Shown one piece after another: positions 1-10,122 of a DNA stretch of 64,000 nucleotides; the stretch's first letter is position 1; each line of letters opens with the position of its first letter. This stretch comes from a gamma proteobacterium symbiont of Stewartia floridana. GTDB taxonomy: Bacteria; Pseudomonadota; Gammaproteobacteria; Chromatiales; Chromatiaceae. The notes beneath the pieces are model-generated. The model searched no databases. It was given only the letters and a program-made list of their open reading frames with translations, and was not told the DNA's origin. A program made the translations under genes and the position numbers. The stretch covers positions 124,001 through 188,000 of the forward strand of contig NAUB01000018.1 of NCBI GenBank assembly GCA_003676145.1, in the 5' to 3' direction.

Positions 1-1
1 T

Positions 2-3000
2 GCCATTGCTGACCGTTTATGGTCGTACTGGACGAGCGACAAAATAAAATTTCACAACCTTCTGACACAACTTGCTGAACGCGAGGCTGAGTTTCAACGA
101 AGTTTTCCTATAAGTGGATTTGATATTGATGTTAGCGAAGCTCTCGACGAAGGTTTGGAATGTTTGCCCCTACGAAAAAGAAAAGACATTAATTCAATCG
201 AATTTGAGCATGACTTAGGTGCTGATTGGGCAAGATTTCAACGCTTAAAAGAAATAAAAAATGACATAAGCTCTTGGGCACCATACGCTAGCAATCCACT
301 TTGGCATAATGCTTTGCGTATGATGGGGCAGCAACTTCTTCGTGAAAAGAATGCAGAGGGAACTTTATGGGATGTTGCTTATGAAGAAGCAGAAAAAACA
401 AAAGACGAAAATCCGTTGGCTGCAGATATCCTCCTAGATTCGCTGTGTCTTGATCCATTTGCAGCGCACTATCTTAACGAACGATCAGAGATGCTCTTTG
501 CGGATAAAGGAGCGCGCTTAAATCGTTTGCTAAGGCGCTTTCACCATATCGCAACCGTTTCAAATGTATCTAAAGAGTCCTTAGAAATTGATCCCTCACT
601 AAAGCTTTATTTAGAAGATATGCAGAGATTGCCAATTTATGGTCGTTGGCCGCAAGTTGCAAAATTCCTTTCAGATCACAAAGAACAAGTTGCCAAGCTT
701 ATTTCACCAATGGTTTCCAAGCTATGTGAAACTTGGCTCACTACTACGCCCCTGTATCTAGATCGTGAAAAAAATACGCCAATGCCTTACAGAAAGGAAT
801 TTGCAGAGCTTGCTTTAGAAACGGTAAGGGCTTTGCAGCTTGAGCAAATGAAAGGGCACTTTTGGCTCAGAGATGACAGCGAAAAGCCTCTTTATGGAGC
901 CGCGTTTGCTGCTGCAAACGATCTTCCTGAAGAAGTCTGCGAATGGGCTTTGGAAATGGTCTATAGAAGACCGTGTAAAAAAGAAATTACCGAAGCGCTT
1001 CAAGTTTATCGGGAAGAAAAAAGGAAAGAACATGCGGATAAGATGCGTAATGATAAAGATTACCGCGAAAAAAAAGAGCGTTTGCGTGCGATGCCTACCA
1101 GTATTTCAAGTTATAGAGACTTACCCCCTTGGCCATTAGGCCCACAAGGGCGGGTAGACAATGCCTTTCGAGACTATTGTTTGAGTGCGGGTTCCTTGAC
1201 GAGACTAATGTATCTAAGGCCAGAAGTTGCAAGTGAGTTTCTTCTTGCATTGCTAATTGATGATTCCCCGACAGAAGACTATTCAAGTAGTCCTCTACGT
1301 GATTATTTGGGATTAGAATTTAGCAATTCAGGCTATCCTACTGCATATTGGAAGAGCCCATTTTTCCAGTTTTTTCAGCTTAACACTACCGTGGCTGTAG
1401 ATACGCTGATTACGCTAGTCAATTTTTGTACAGATAGATGGGCAGATAATTACAAAGGTGCCTCTAGCCTAGAGTTTACTGTTCAAGATGGTAAGAAAAA
1501 CAGTTTTATGGGAGATGGGTGGGTTTTCTCTTGGTCTCAAGAGAACTGCAGATCTAACGGACAACTCCATTGTGCTTTAGCTGCTTTAGAAAAATGGATT
1601 TGTACAAGAATTGATCAAAAAGAAGATGTAGAGCCTGTGATAAGTACGCTGCTGCGGAATTCTAATTCTGTCGCAATCATCGGCGTGCTCTTGGATGTAG
1701 GGAAATATAAACCAGATTTATTTACCAATGTTTTGCAGCCCTTGCTTGGGGTGTATGAGCTTTATCGAGGCGATGATAATCGTGTGCAAAATGCTGACCG
1801 TTGGTTTGATGCTTTCGCATGGGTGCGCGAAGGTGAAAAAGTGTTAGAGATGGCCAAAGAGTGGAAATTTGCTCCTTACCGAAAAACTCCATTGCGGCAG
1901 CTGGCTGTACAATTTGCTCTCAATGATGAAAAGACAGCCAATTATATTAAAAAAGTATCTAAAGCTTGGGAGATGTCTTCAGGCGATGAAAAATATGACT
2001 TAGAAGTAAGGATATTAAAGGCTGAACTTGATCCGGAAAATTATAAGCCCGAAAAAGACCAGCAATCTGGGCAGACGTTTTTGAGGTGTCATTATCCAGA
2101 CAAGCTCCAGCAAGACATAGAGGGCTTTCAGAAAAAAAATAATCCGAGATTGCAAGCTGTTACTTTGCCTTACCAATGCGAGAAGATATTGGCTTCCCCT
2201 CGAAAACTGACCGATGAAGAGGCTGAGAAGCTGGCTGATGCTCTCAATGTTGTGTCTATAGAAGAGGATGAAGAGAGCATTCTTGCAACAGAGGCGGCAA
2301 TCGCATCTGCATTGATTGTAAAAGCATCGAGCTGGTTAGATAAAAATCCTGAGATTAAAAATAAAACCGATAAAATTATTCAAAACATAATTTCTAATAT
2401 TGGAGATACCTCAGATTCCCTAATGGCTCCTGGACGTTTTATGAGTGATAGGTCGCTTGTTTTTGCCACTCATGTTGTTGTTGAAAACTTTATAAACGGC
2501 CTATCCCCTGATAAGGATACAGATGCCCCTGTATTAAGAGTTTTAACCAGCGGCGATAATCAAGCTGTCTTCATTTTAATGAATGCAGCTTATAAAAATC
2601 GAGAAAAGCTAGGCAATCGCTGGTGGCGTCTTATACAGATTTCAATATTTTGGGCTGCTCTCAATAGTCTTAGTCCGAGTTTTCGAGAAGGTGAAGATAA
2701 ATCTATCGAAATACGTTGGGCGCGTTGGTTAAGATGGTTGCGTACCCGTGATCTAAACGTTTCGGCAAATGCTGAAACTATTGACCCAATTGGGGTGGCG
2801 GCTCGCGTGGATCGCTTAAAGGAGACTCGCATTAAACGACTGTTTGGAAAAGATGCAGAAGGTCGTTTGCGTTATCATCATCGTGTGTTTTCTGGTCTTG
2901 AGACATACACATTGGACAAAATATTTTCATGGCTTCTGAGTGACCAAGGGCATGAGATTGATGACAGCCAGGATGTCCGTTTTTTAACTCAAAAGCTGTG

Positions 3001-3763
3001 GGAGTTTGAAGCATGGCGAAAACAAAAATGCGAAGAAGCAAATGATGACGACAATGATCGGGATAGCTTGCCGAGTGATCTGGGCTATTCCCTGCTTCGA
3101 AAGTTATCAAAACTTCTGGTAACTGCAACAAAGGATGAAGCTGCCAATATTTGGAAACCTATATTTTCTTTAGGTGTAAACGGTCACCACGCAATTGAGC
3201 ATTTAATTGATGGGTGGTTCATAGAAGTGGCTCAAAGTAAAAACATGAATTCACTTTCTCTATCTTGGAGGGAAATGATTGAATTCGCACTGTCACTGCA
3301 AAATTGGTCTCCTAATAGATATTGGTATGAAGGTGAAAAGTTATTTCGGCACCTTTTAGGTTTTAGCTCGATCAATTTCTTAGAATCTGAAGGAGCCCAA
3401 GAGACAGTTTTAGAAATAAAGGACTTATACGAGCGTTGGGCTAAGGCGCACCTCTCTCAGGAAGAGGATAATGTCGCAGCATTTGCAAGATTTCTATCGT
3501 CTAAAGTAGGGGCATCTATCCGGTATGATGGACTGCTATGGATTAGAGATTCTTTACTGCCTCCGGATGCCCTCAATTGGCGTAGAGAAGAAACCGGGAG
3601 TGCTTTAATAGAGCTTTTGGATATCATAGTTTCTAATAATAAAAGTACAATATCTTCTGATTCCTCTTTTCGTGAGGCGCTCTTGGCTGTAGCGGCTCAT
3701 TTAGTTGCTCGCCAAGTGCCTGTGGCTCTCTCTCTTCAGGAGAGTATTCGAAAAGCTCGCTAG
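2..3763 (+). CDS. C-terminal part of a very large protein of unknown function (5' truncated)
   Basis: The reading frame is open from the first full codon at position 2 with no stop, so the gene begins before the window; 1253 residues are visible. A TTG at 155 is the first start-like codon but has no convincing ribosome site and lies inside the open frame, so I do not take it as the start. The visible part has no membrane segment, signal peptide, Walker motif or zinc site. It is rich in Trp, Leu, Glu and Lys and looks mostly alpha-helical, like the helical C-terminal region of large NTPase-type defence proteins; that comparison is an inference from size and composition. The gene is noticeably richer in A+T than everything after 5 kb, which suggests transfer. 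I do not recognise the family. Confidence 0.85.
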   Translation, partial: AIADRLWSYWTSDKIKFHNLLTQLAEREAEFQRSFPISGFDIDVSEALDEGLECLPLRKRKDINSIEFEHDLGADWARFQRLKEIKNDISSWAPYASNPLWHNALRMMGQQLLREKNAEGTLWDVAYEEAEKTKDENPLAADILLDSLCLDPFAAHYLNERSEMLFADKGARLNRLLRRFHHIATVSNVSKESLEIDPSLKLYLEDMQRLPIYGRWPQVAKFLSDHKEQVAKLISPMVSKLCETWLTTTPLYLDREKNTPMPYRKEFAELALETVRALQLEQMKGHFWLRDDSEKPLYGAAFAAANDLPEEVCEWALEMVYRRPCKKEITEALQVYREEKRKEHADKMRNDKDYREKKERLRAMPTSISSYRDLPPWPLGPQGRVDNAFRDYCLSAGSLTRLMYLRPEVASEFLLALLIDDSPTEDYSSSPLRDYLGLEFSNSGYPTAYWKSPFFQFFQLNTTVAVDTLITLVNFCTDRWADNYKGASSLEFTVQDGKKNSFMGDGWVFSWSQENCRSNGQLHCALAALEKWICTRIDQKEDVEPVISTLLRNSNSVAIIGVLLDVGKYKPDLFTNVLQPLLGVYELYRGDDNRVQNADRWFDAFAWVREGEKVLEMAKEWKFAPYRKTPLRQLAVQFALNDEKTANYIKKVSKAWEMSSGDEKYDLEVRILKAELDPENYKPEKDQQSGQTFLRCHYPDKLQQDIEGFQKKNNPRLQAVTLPYQCEKILASPRKLTDEEAEKLADALNVVSIEEDEESILATEAAIASALIVKASSWLDKNPEIKNKTDKIIQNIISNIGDTSDSLMAPGRFMSDRSLVFATHVVVENFINGLSPDKDTDAPVLRVLTSGDNQAVFILMNAAYKNREKLGNRWWRLIQISIFWAALNSLSPSFREGEDKSIEIRWARWLRWLRTRDLNVSANAETIDPIGVAARVDRLKETRIKRLFGKDAEGRLRYHHRVFSGLETYTLDKIFSWLLSDQGHEIDDSQDVRFLTQKLWEFEAWRKQKCEEANDDDNDRDSLPSDLGYSLLRKLSKLLVTATKDEAANIWKPIFSLGVNGHHAIEHLIDGWFIEVAQSKNMNSLSLSWREMIEFALSLQNWSPNRYWYEGEKLFRHLLGFSSINFLESEGAQETVLEIKDLYERWAKAHLSQEEDNVAAFARFLSSKVGASIRYDGLLWIRDSLLPPDALNWRREETGSALIELLDIIVSNNKSTISSDSSFREALLAVAAHLVARQVPVALSLQESIRKAR

Positions 3764-3926
3764 TTTGTTTTTAGTAAATGTCCGCTTCTGGCCGTAAGCT
3801 GTCACTAAGGAATTTGGCATTTGCATGGGCACCCAGCCACTCCTTTTCTGTCAGACCTGCCAATGTGATAGTTTCAATGCTCTCATAAAGAGGTATAAGC
3901 AGCCACCATTTTGGTATCACAATGCA

Positions 3927-4892
3927 CTAAAGATTGTCACCAAAGAGATAATACCTGTTCTTTCCCGATTTCTTTGCCCTATACATAGCCTCATCAGCTC
4001 GATTCAGGAGTTCATCCACGCTTTCAGCATGATCAGGAAAATAGGCGATGCCAATACTTGCGCCGATTTCAAACTTATGCAGATGTGACAATTTTAAGTT
4101 GGCGACAGCTTGAATCATTTTATCGGCTAATGATCTCACTTGTTTGTCGTTTTCTACGTCCTCCACCAGCAAAGCAAATTCATCCCCACCAAAGCGAGCA
4201 AAGGTGTCATTCTGTCTTACTTTTTTAACGAGGGTTTGTGCCACATCACGCAGTACTTGATCGCCAAAAGGATGGCCGTAGCTGTCATTGATCGACTTGA
4301 AACCATCAAGGTCAATAAACAGAATGGCATAGCGGCTATTCAGTCTTAAAGCACGACTGGCTGCTTGACTCAGGCGGTCGCTAAAAAAGCGTCGATTGGG
4401 TAACTCGGTGAGGGGGTCGAAATGGGCTTGAAGTCGTAGTGCATCTTCAGCTCTGCGTTGCGCGGTAATGTTACGCACATAGACTGAAAATCCCTTGACC
4501 CTGTCATTTGCCTCCTTGTCTGGGGTGTAGCGTACTTCAACACTCTGATTCAGCATGTAGCGGTAGTTGAGTTGTTCGTCATAGGCGACGACATGACCAT
4601 CAAGAACTGTATCGATATGCGGCTGTATTCTCTGCATTCCCTGCTCACCGATAAATTTTGCGACATGCTGGCCAATGAAACAGCTGAGTGGCTGGCCGGA
4701 TTCAACCGCATATTGCTCATTACAAAACTGGTAATGCAGATCCGCATCCACGTAAGAGACGTAGTCCGGTATGGAGTTTAAGACAAACTTCAACAAGTCC
4801 CGCTCAGCTTTTAGTTCACTGATCTCCCGTCTCAGAGAGTCACACTCATCTTCACTCTCTTTGTCAGAAGTTGGGTATTTGTTACGGTTCAT
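3927..4892 (-). CDS. PAS-GGDEF diguanylate cyclase
   Basis: This 321-residue cytoplasmic protein probably makes cyclic di-GMP from two GTP. An acidic, helical N-terminus (residues 1-35, likely coiled coil) is followed by a PAS sensor domain (about 36-150) and a GGDEF domain (about 155-321). The catalytic GGDEF is intact at 235-239 in RFGGDEF. RQND at 226-229 fits the RxxD inhibitory site five residues upstream, so product inhibition is expected. No membrane segment is visible, so the signal sensed by PAS should be internal. The PAS ligand cannot be inferred. It lies alone on the minus strand, with a DUF1330 gene 31 nt upstream in the same direction. Confidence 0.93.
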   Translation of the reverse strand: MNRNKYPTSDKESEDECDSLRREISELKAERDLLKFVLNSIPDYVSYVDADLHYQFCNEQYAVESGQPLSCFIGQHVAKFIGEQGMQRIQPHIDTVLDGHVVAYDEQLNYRYMLNQSVEVRYTPDKEANDRVKGFSVYVRNITAQRRAEDALRLQAHFDPLTELPNRRFFSDRLSQAASRALRLNSRYAILFIDLDGFKSINDSYGHPFGDQVLRDVAQTLVKKVRQNDTFARFGGDEFALLVEDVENDKQVRSLADKMIQAVANLKLSHLHKFEIGASIGIAYFPDHAESVDELLNRADEAMYRAKKSGKNRYYLFGDNL

Positions 4893-4923
4893 TCACGATT
4901 GCCCTGAATCAACACCATCATGG

Positions 4924-5247
4924 TTAGACAGGATCTATTGGCAGTCCATCCACCAGAATCACATTTGCGGTGGCTGAAGAGAATCTCATTTTTTTCCAGG
5001 GAGCGTACTCATCCGAATGGTACCATCGATGGAACGAATCCCGGTCTGGCCACTCATGAACGACAACAATTTGCCCAGGCCAGCTGCCTTCAATGGCTTC
5101 AAAATCGGGGCTGGCTACCAGAAATCGGCCGTTGTATTTGTCCAGTGTTCCCTGGTGACCATCTACATATTTTTGAAAGGTTTCCGTGTCATTGACAGAG
5201 ACAGCTACGATCGAATAGCTCGGCACAGTATTAACCCCCAGAAACAT
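4924..5247 (-). CDS. DUF1330 family protein
   Basis: A 107-residue protein with the DUF1330 pattern: an N-terminal strand, a segment like ETFQKYVDGHQ, then YNGRFLVA, then a strand VVVHEWPDRDSFHRWYHSDEY. The family forms small dimeric alpha-beta barrels (ferredoxin-like fold); no reaction is firmly established for it. The start at 5247 is the only ATG before the domain, without a strong ribosome site. It precedes the diguanylate cyclase gene on the same strand, so the two may be co-transcribed, but no functional link is apparent. Confidence 0.8.
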   Translation of the reverse strand: MFLGVNTVPSYSIVAVSVNDTETFQKYVDGHQGTLDKYNGRFLVASPDFEAIEGSWPGQIVVVHEWPDRDSFHRWYHSDEYAPWKKMRFSSATANVILVDGLPIDPV

Positions 5248-5359
5248 GATTAAGTGATGTCACTCTTTCGATCCCTATCGGCCAGATTTCATTCAACATT
5301 AGTAACAGGACTCGGAAAACTGACGCAGAGACTGGGAAATTAATGATTCAAGCCTGTTT

Positions 5360-7450
5360 TTAGTCCTTGATTCGTCTGATTAGCTCGGCAGTTGCACTAT
5401 CCGCATAGTGTAATATTGCCTTCCGTAAAATGGTGCGTATGCGGTCATCTGTTGCTCTCTTTCCGGAGAGATTCAGCGCTGTTGCACACTCTGACCAGCT
5501 CTGTTTTTGCAGCACTCGTTTGATCAGCAAGTGCTCATCTGACTCATTGAGAAGTCCATCTGCAATCGAACTCAGGGTCAGTGTCTTGATGATCCCCTGG
5601 GTGTAGTCGTATGCCCGGTTGCCAAAGGCATAAGCTACAGCATCGAGCCATTGCTGTTCTGTCAGGTTGGATAAAGGGGGAAACTCGATCTCTTTGAGTA
5701 ACGGTATGAGTAGATCGGCTGGGAGTTGACTGAGTGGTTCCGCCAGCAGTGCGGGTAGCTGCCTACTGTAGCTGGTTCGAGCCTGGCTGAGCATCGATTT
5801 GCCTGATGTACTGAGTGCCTGAATATGCATCACCGATTGCTGGCTACTGCTGGCCCCCGGGTGCACACCAATACGCACAGCTTTCATACCATTGGCCTGC
5901 CAGAACCGGATCAATCTTGTCTCTGCACCATAACTGACTCCCAGATAGTCGTAAGCCTGATTCCTGGCATAGTTCTGTATTGCTTTGAGCAGTTGCTGCC
6001 CAATGCCTCTGCTCTGCAGAGCCGGGTGGACGGCGATCCTCATGATTCGCAATCCCTTCAGGGTCGATGCGGTTCTCAATCCCAGATGGGCGGCGAGGGA
6101 TTGGGCCAGCAGGTGTCCTCGGGGGCGTCGTCGGCCGAGCCAGATCTGCTCTGCGAGTTCGGCTGAAAACTCCCCTTCGGAGGCGAGCAGGGCGACGGCG
6201 ATGATCTGTTGGTTATGTGTTACCACTACCGGTTGCAGATTGGGTCCATCCAGCAGATGCCAGAGATCCCTGGGAGTGGTTCGGTAATGGGCCAGTACCA
6301 GTAGACCGAAAAACTGCTGCAACTGCTGTTCATCTTCCATCAGCTGCTTTTGATCTGGAAATGTCACGCAGAACTGGTCGCTCTCCAGGCTCTGCTCCGG
6401 CTCAATTTGTGTTGGCTCCGCATCCAGGGCCAGCATTCTGAATACCAGCTGTTCCAGGGGATCATCCATTGCCCAACGGATGGGTGTCTTGAGTTGAATC
6501 TCCCGCCACTGGGGCCGTTGCTGGTCCAGATGCTTCTTGAAGCGGTGGTTGAATCCCAGACCGCTGCCTTCGTAACCGTGTACGGTGGTGGCAAAGGCGA
6601 TACGGGGATAGTGCTCAAGCAGCTTTATCAATACAGGAGTGGGGATGGCAGCCGCTTCATCCACCAGTAACAGATCCCCTCGGGGTTTTTCCTGAATCAG
6701 CCGGTCCGGGGCCACATATTCAATCACGCCTTGCTGGTGGTGGAGTTCGACGCCATGTGCTTCCATCCCCAGTTCATTGGCGGCCATGCTGAACAGGCTC
6801 TCTACTGCTGCCTGGCGTGAGGCGGTTACGAGGATTCGTTGGTAGCCAGCCTCGATAAGCCGTGCGGCGGCGATTCCCAATGCCGAGGATTTGCCCCGGC
6901 CTCGATCGGAACTGAGTACCAGTGGTCTTCTGCCATGACCTTTGACCACATGGATGATCGCTTCAACGGCGTTTGATTGATCTTCAGTCAGGCAACTGGG
7001 ATCAGTAGAGACCGGTACGGGTTGGTTTGATGGGATTGCTGTCTGTGCCGCTTTGAGGCCTTCGACCGTGGTACGCGCAATAGTTGGTTCTGTTTCCAGG
7101 AGTTTCGCAAGTCGGGTGAAAAAGTGGCTGGGCCTGGGGAGTTCATAGTTGGCGACGGTAATCCGCTCAGCTTCCGGGTCCCCATACTCTGCCCACTGAT
7201 CCAGAGAAGGGGTCAACAACAGCAACAGTCCACCACCGGTCAGTGTGCCGCTGACCGCACCGAAGGCATCCGGATCGAATCCTGAAAAGGCGTTGTAGAT
7301 CAGCAGGCCCGACTCTCTGCCCAGGTGTTGCAGCGCCTGACGATTGTCTGCATGGGCTATGCCTTCAGGAGGATGCTCTCCGATCCACAGGGTGTTGGGA
7401 TCGTTGATTGCTTGGACGATCTGTTTCGCCTGCTCAATAGACCAGGACAC
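5360..7450 (-). CDS. tmcA: tRNA(Met) cytidine acetyltransferase TmcA
   Basis: TmcA acetylates the wobble cytidine (N4) of elongator tRNA-Met at the cost of ATP. From the GTG at 7450 the product is 696 residues: an N-terminal DUF1726-like region, an RNA-helicase-like ATPase (P-loop SDRGRGKSS at 181-189, Walker B LLLVDEAAA, near 270), a GNAT acetyltransferase region (IAVHPALQSRGIGQQLL, near 475) and a C-terminal tRNA-binding part. The first residues after GTG already align with the middle of the family's first strand: codons upstream as far as about 7525 encode RHRYLLHIAGE, which matches the conserved N-terminus, yet no ATG, GTG or TTG is found there. The true start is therefore likely upstream at a rare codon (ATT 7525, CTG 7519) or lost by a frameshift. 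Confidence 0.95.
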   Translation of the reverse strand: MSWSIEQAKQIVQAINDPNTLWIGEHPPEGIAHADNRQALQHLGRESGLLIYNAFSGFDPDAFGAVSGTLTGGGLLLLLTPSLDQWAEYGDPEAERITVANYELPRPSHFFTRLAKLLETEPTIARTTVEGLKAAQTAIPSNQPVPVSTDPSCLTEDQSNAVEAIIHVVKGHGRRPLVLSSDRGRGKSSALGIAAARLIEAGYQRILVTASRQAAVESLFSMAANELGMEAHGVELHHQQGVIEYVAPDRLIQEKPRGDLLLVDEAAAIPTPVLIKLLEHYPRIAFATTVHGYEGSGLGFNHRFKKHLDQQRPQWREIQLKTPIRWAMDDPLEQLVFRMLALDAEPTQIEPEQSLESDQFCVTFPDQKQLMEDEQQLQQFFGLLVLAHYRTTPRDLWHLLDGPNLQPVVVTHNQQIIAVALLASEGEFSAELAEQIWLGRRRPRGHLLAQSLAAHLGLRTASTLKGLRIMRIAVHPALQSRGIGQQLLKAIQNYARNQAYDYLGVSYGAETRLIRFWQANGMKAVRIGVHPGASSSQQSVMHIQALSTSGKSMLSQARTSYSRQLPALLAEPLSQLPADLLIPLLKEIEFPPLSNLTEQQWLDAVAYAFGNRAYDYTQGIIKTLTLSSIADGLLNESDEHLLIKRVLQKQSWSECATALNLSGKRATDDRIRTILRKAILHYADSATAELIRRIKD

Positions 7451-7736
7451 TTCGCCAGCGATATGCAGCAGATAACGGTGCCGGCTCTGTTGTGCCAGTT
7501 GACGGGTCTCTGTGGCCAGTTGAATGATTGAGCTGATGGTATCGATGGTCTTTCAGGATCTGCAGTTGGTGTTGGTATCAGTGTATCGTTGAGAGTGTCT
7601 TGTTTGTATGGATAAAGCATGCCATGAATCCCTATTGACTGTCATACCTCTCCGTTGAATGTGAATCAGCCGGGGGACAGGCTATCATCTAACCATTCCA
7701 AAACGGCAGGATTGCTTGAACAGATGAAACTAAACA

Positions 7737-10076
7737 ATGGCAATTGAAACCGCTGAGCGTATCCGGGTTCATGGACTGGTGCAGGGGGTCGGTTTCCGCC
7801 CCAAGGTCTGGCACCTGGCCCGCGAGTGCGGTTTGCGCGGCTCGGTGTGGAACGATGCCCAGGGGGTGGAGATCCACATCGGTGGTGAGGCGGCTCAGAT
7901 CGACCGGTTCTGCCAGTTGTTGTTGGATGATCCACCACCCCTGGCGCGGATCGATGAGCTCAAGCGCGAGCCAGCCGACAGCCTGCCGGAGCAGGCTTCC
8001 TTTGAGATCAGCATCAGTCAGCAGGGTGAGATCCAGACCGGTGTGGTACCCGATGCCGCCACCTGTCAGGCCTGTATCGAGGATTTCCAGGATCCTCAGA
8101 ACCGCCGTTACCGTTACCCCTTCACCAACTGCACCCACTGCGGGCCCAGGCTGACCATTGTCGAGCGCATACCCTACGACCGGGCCAACACCAGCATGCG
8201 CCATTTTCCTTTCTGTGAGGCCTGTCGGAGTGAGTATGAGAACCCGGCAGACCGGCGCTTTCATGCTCAGCCCAATGCCTGTCCCGTGTGTGGGCCCAGG
8301 GTCTGGTTGGCTGATGCCCAGGGTGAGGTGATCGAACCGACTGAAATCGGTGAGGATGCGATCCATGAGGCGAGCCGACGCCTTGCCCAGGGGGCGATTC
8401 TGGCGATCAAAGGCATCGGCGGTTTTCATCTCGCCTGTGACGGTACCAATGAAGAAGCGGTGACGATCCTGCGGGAGCGCAAAAGGCGCCACCACAAGCC
8501 CTTTGCCCTGATGGCCAGGGATTGTGAGGTGATTCGGCGATACTGCAAGCTCAGCGATAGAGAAGCCGAATTGCTGGCTGAAAGCAGTGCGCCCATCCTG
8601 TTGCTCGAACAGCTGGAGGATAACCGGCTGCCGGAGAATCTGGCGCCAGGCCAGGCCTCCCTGGGCTTCATGTTGCCCTACAGCCCCTTGCATCATCTGT
8701 TACTGGCCGACTGGGATCGGCCTCTGGTGATGACCAGTGGCAACATGATCGAGGAGCCCCAGTGTATCGATAACCGGGAGGCCACCGAACGGTTGCAGCC
8801 CCTTGCGGATCTGTTTCTGCTGCACGACCGGGAGATCATCAACCGGGTGGATGACTCGGTGGTTCGGTTGGTTGATGGCGAGGCGAGACTGTTGCGGCGG
8901 GCGCGGGGTTATGCGCCGGCGCCCATTCCGCTGCCTGAAGGTTTCGATCAGGCGCCGGAGCTGCTGGCGCTGGGGGGCGAGCTGAAGAACACCTTCTGCC
9001 TGGTGCGTCAGGGGCAGGGGATTCTCTCCCAGCATATCGGGGATCTGGAGAATCTGATCTCCTACCAGGACTATCTGAAGAACCTGGAGCTCTACGCCGG
9101 GCTCTACGATCACCATCCCACCCACCTGGTGGCGGATCGGCATCCCAACTATCGCTCGACCCAGCACGCCAGAGCCCTGGCGGAGGAGCAGGGTCTGGAA
9201 CTGCTGCTGGTGCAGCACCATCATGCCCATATCGCCAGTGTGCTGGCTGAAAACCACTGGCCGCTGGATGGGGGCGAGGTGCTCGGAATCGCCCTGGACG
9301 GCTCCGGCTATGGTGACGACGGCACCATCTGGGGTGGTGAGTTTCTGCTGGCGGACTACCTTGGCTTCCAGCGCCTGGGACATCTGAATCCTGTCGCGCT
9401 TCCCGGAGGCGTACAGGCGATCAAGCAGCCCTGGCGCAACACCTTCAGTCAACTCAATCACTATCTGGGCTGGCAGACGGTTGTGGAGCAGTGGGGCGAT
9501 CTGGAGCCAGTGAAATGGTTGCAGCAACAACCCACTGAGGTGCTGATGCGCATGGTCAGCGGTGGCGTCAACTCACCCATGAGCAGCTCCTGCGGCCGTC
9601 TGTTCGATGGGGTGGCGGGGTTGCTGAACCTCTGCCGGCAGGAGATCAGCTACGAAGGGCAGGCCGCCATCGAGCTGGAGACCCTGGGCCGGCTTGGGCG
9701 CGAAGAGGAGGGTGAGGGCTACAGATTGAACCCGGTTACGGCTGATGGCGTCCAATCTCTACAGGCTGAGCGACTCTGGCTGGGGCTGTTGGAGGATCTG
9801 CGCAAGGGTGTTGCCGTTGAGCGCATCGCCTGGCGTTTTCATGCCGGTCTGGCGATCAGCATCAGCGAACTGGCGGCACAACTGGCCCGACAGGCGCAAG
9901 TCGAGACCATCGCCCTGTCCGGCGGGGTTTTTCAGAACAAGACCCTGTTCGAGCTGGTATCCGCCAACCTGAACGGGCAGGGGTTCAGGCTGCTCAGCCA
10001 CCGCCAGGTGCCCTCCAACGATGGGGGGCTGGCGCTGGGCCAGGCCGCCATCGGAGCGGCTGTCGCTTTGTCCTGA
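7737..10076 (+). CDS. hypF: Carbamoyltransferase HypF
   Basis: HypF converts carbamoyl phosphate and ATP to carbamoyl-adenylate and passes the carbamoyl group to HypE, the first step in making the cyanide ligands of [NiFe] hydrogenases. The 779 residues show an acylphosphatase domain (about 8-95, VHGLVQGVGFRP), two zinc-finger pairs (CQAC...CTHC and CEAC...CPVC, about 105-190), a YrdC-like domain (about 200-380) and a Kae1-like domain with metal-binding HHHAH near 500. Length and all domains are normal. No other hyp or hydrogenase gene is in the window. It ends 46 nt before amrS on the same strand, so it probably leads that operon. Confidence 0.97.
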   Translation: MAIETAERIRVHGLVQGVGFRPKVWHLARECGLRGSVWNDAQGVEIHIGGEAAQIDRFCQLLLDDPPPLARIDELKREPADSLPEQASFEISISQQGEIQTGVVPDAATCQACIEDFQDPQNRRYRYPFTNCTHCGPRLTIVERIPYDRANTSMRHFPFCEACRSEYENPADRRFHAQPNACPVCGPRVWLADAQGEVIEPTEIGEDAIHEASRRLAQGAILAIKGIGGFHLACDGTNEEAVTILRERKRRHHKPFALMARDCEVIRRYCKLSDREAELLAESSAPILLLEQLEDNRLPENLAPGQASLGFMLPYSPLHHLLLADWDRPLVMTSGNMIEEPQCIDNREATERLQPLADLFLLHDREIINRVDDSVVRLVDGEARLLRRARGYAPAPIPLPEGFDQAPELLALGGELKNTFCLVRQGQGILSQHIGDLENLISYQDYLKNLELYAGLYDHHPTHLVADRHPNYRSTQHARALAEEQGLELLLVQHHHAHIASVLAENHWPLDGGEVLGIALDGSGYGDDGTIWGGEFLLADYLGFQRLGHLNPVALPGGVQAIKQPWRNTFSQLNHYLGWQTVVEQWGDLEPVKWLQQQPTEVLMRMVSGGVNSPMSSSCGRLFDGVAGLLNLCRQEISYEGQAAIELETLGRLGREEEGEGYRLNPVTADGVQSLQAERLWLGLLEDLRKGVAVERIAWRFHAGLAISISELAAQLARQAQVETIALSGGVFQNKTLFELVSANLNGQGFRLLSHRQVPSNDGGLALGQAAIGAAVALS

Positions 10077-10122
10077 ACAGGCTACATTTAAAGTTAGAGG
10101 AGGCGGTATTTGGGCGTCGCAG

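Noticed and set aside
7357-7620. Minus-strand frame upstream of tmcA starting at ATG 7620
   Set aside because: It overlaps tmcA in a different frame; its only interest is as a possible frameshifted beginning of tmcA.
7689-8696. Long minus-strand frame opposite hypF
   Set aside because: It is a shadow of hypF, a gene with strongly biased codons; it has no family resemblance and no ribosome site.
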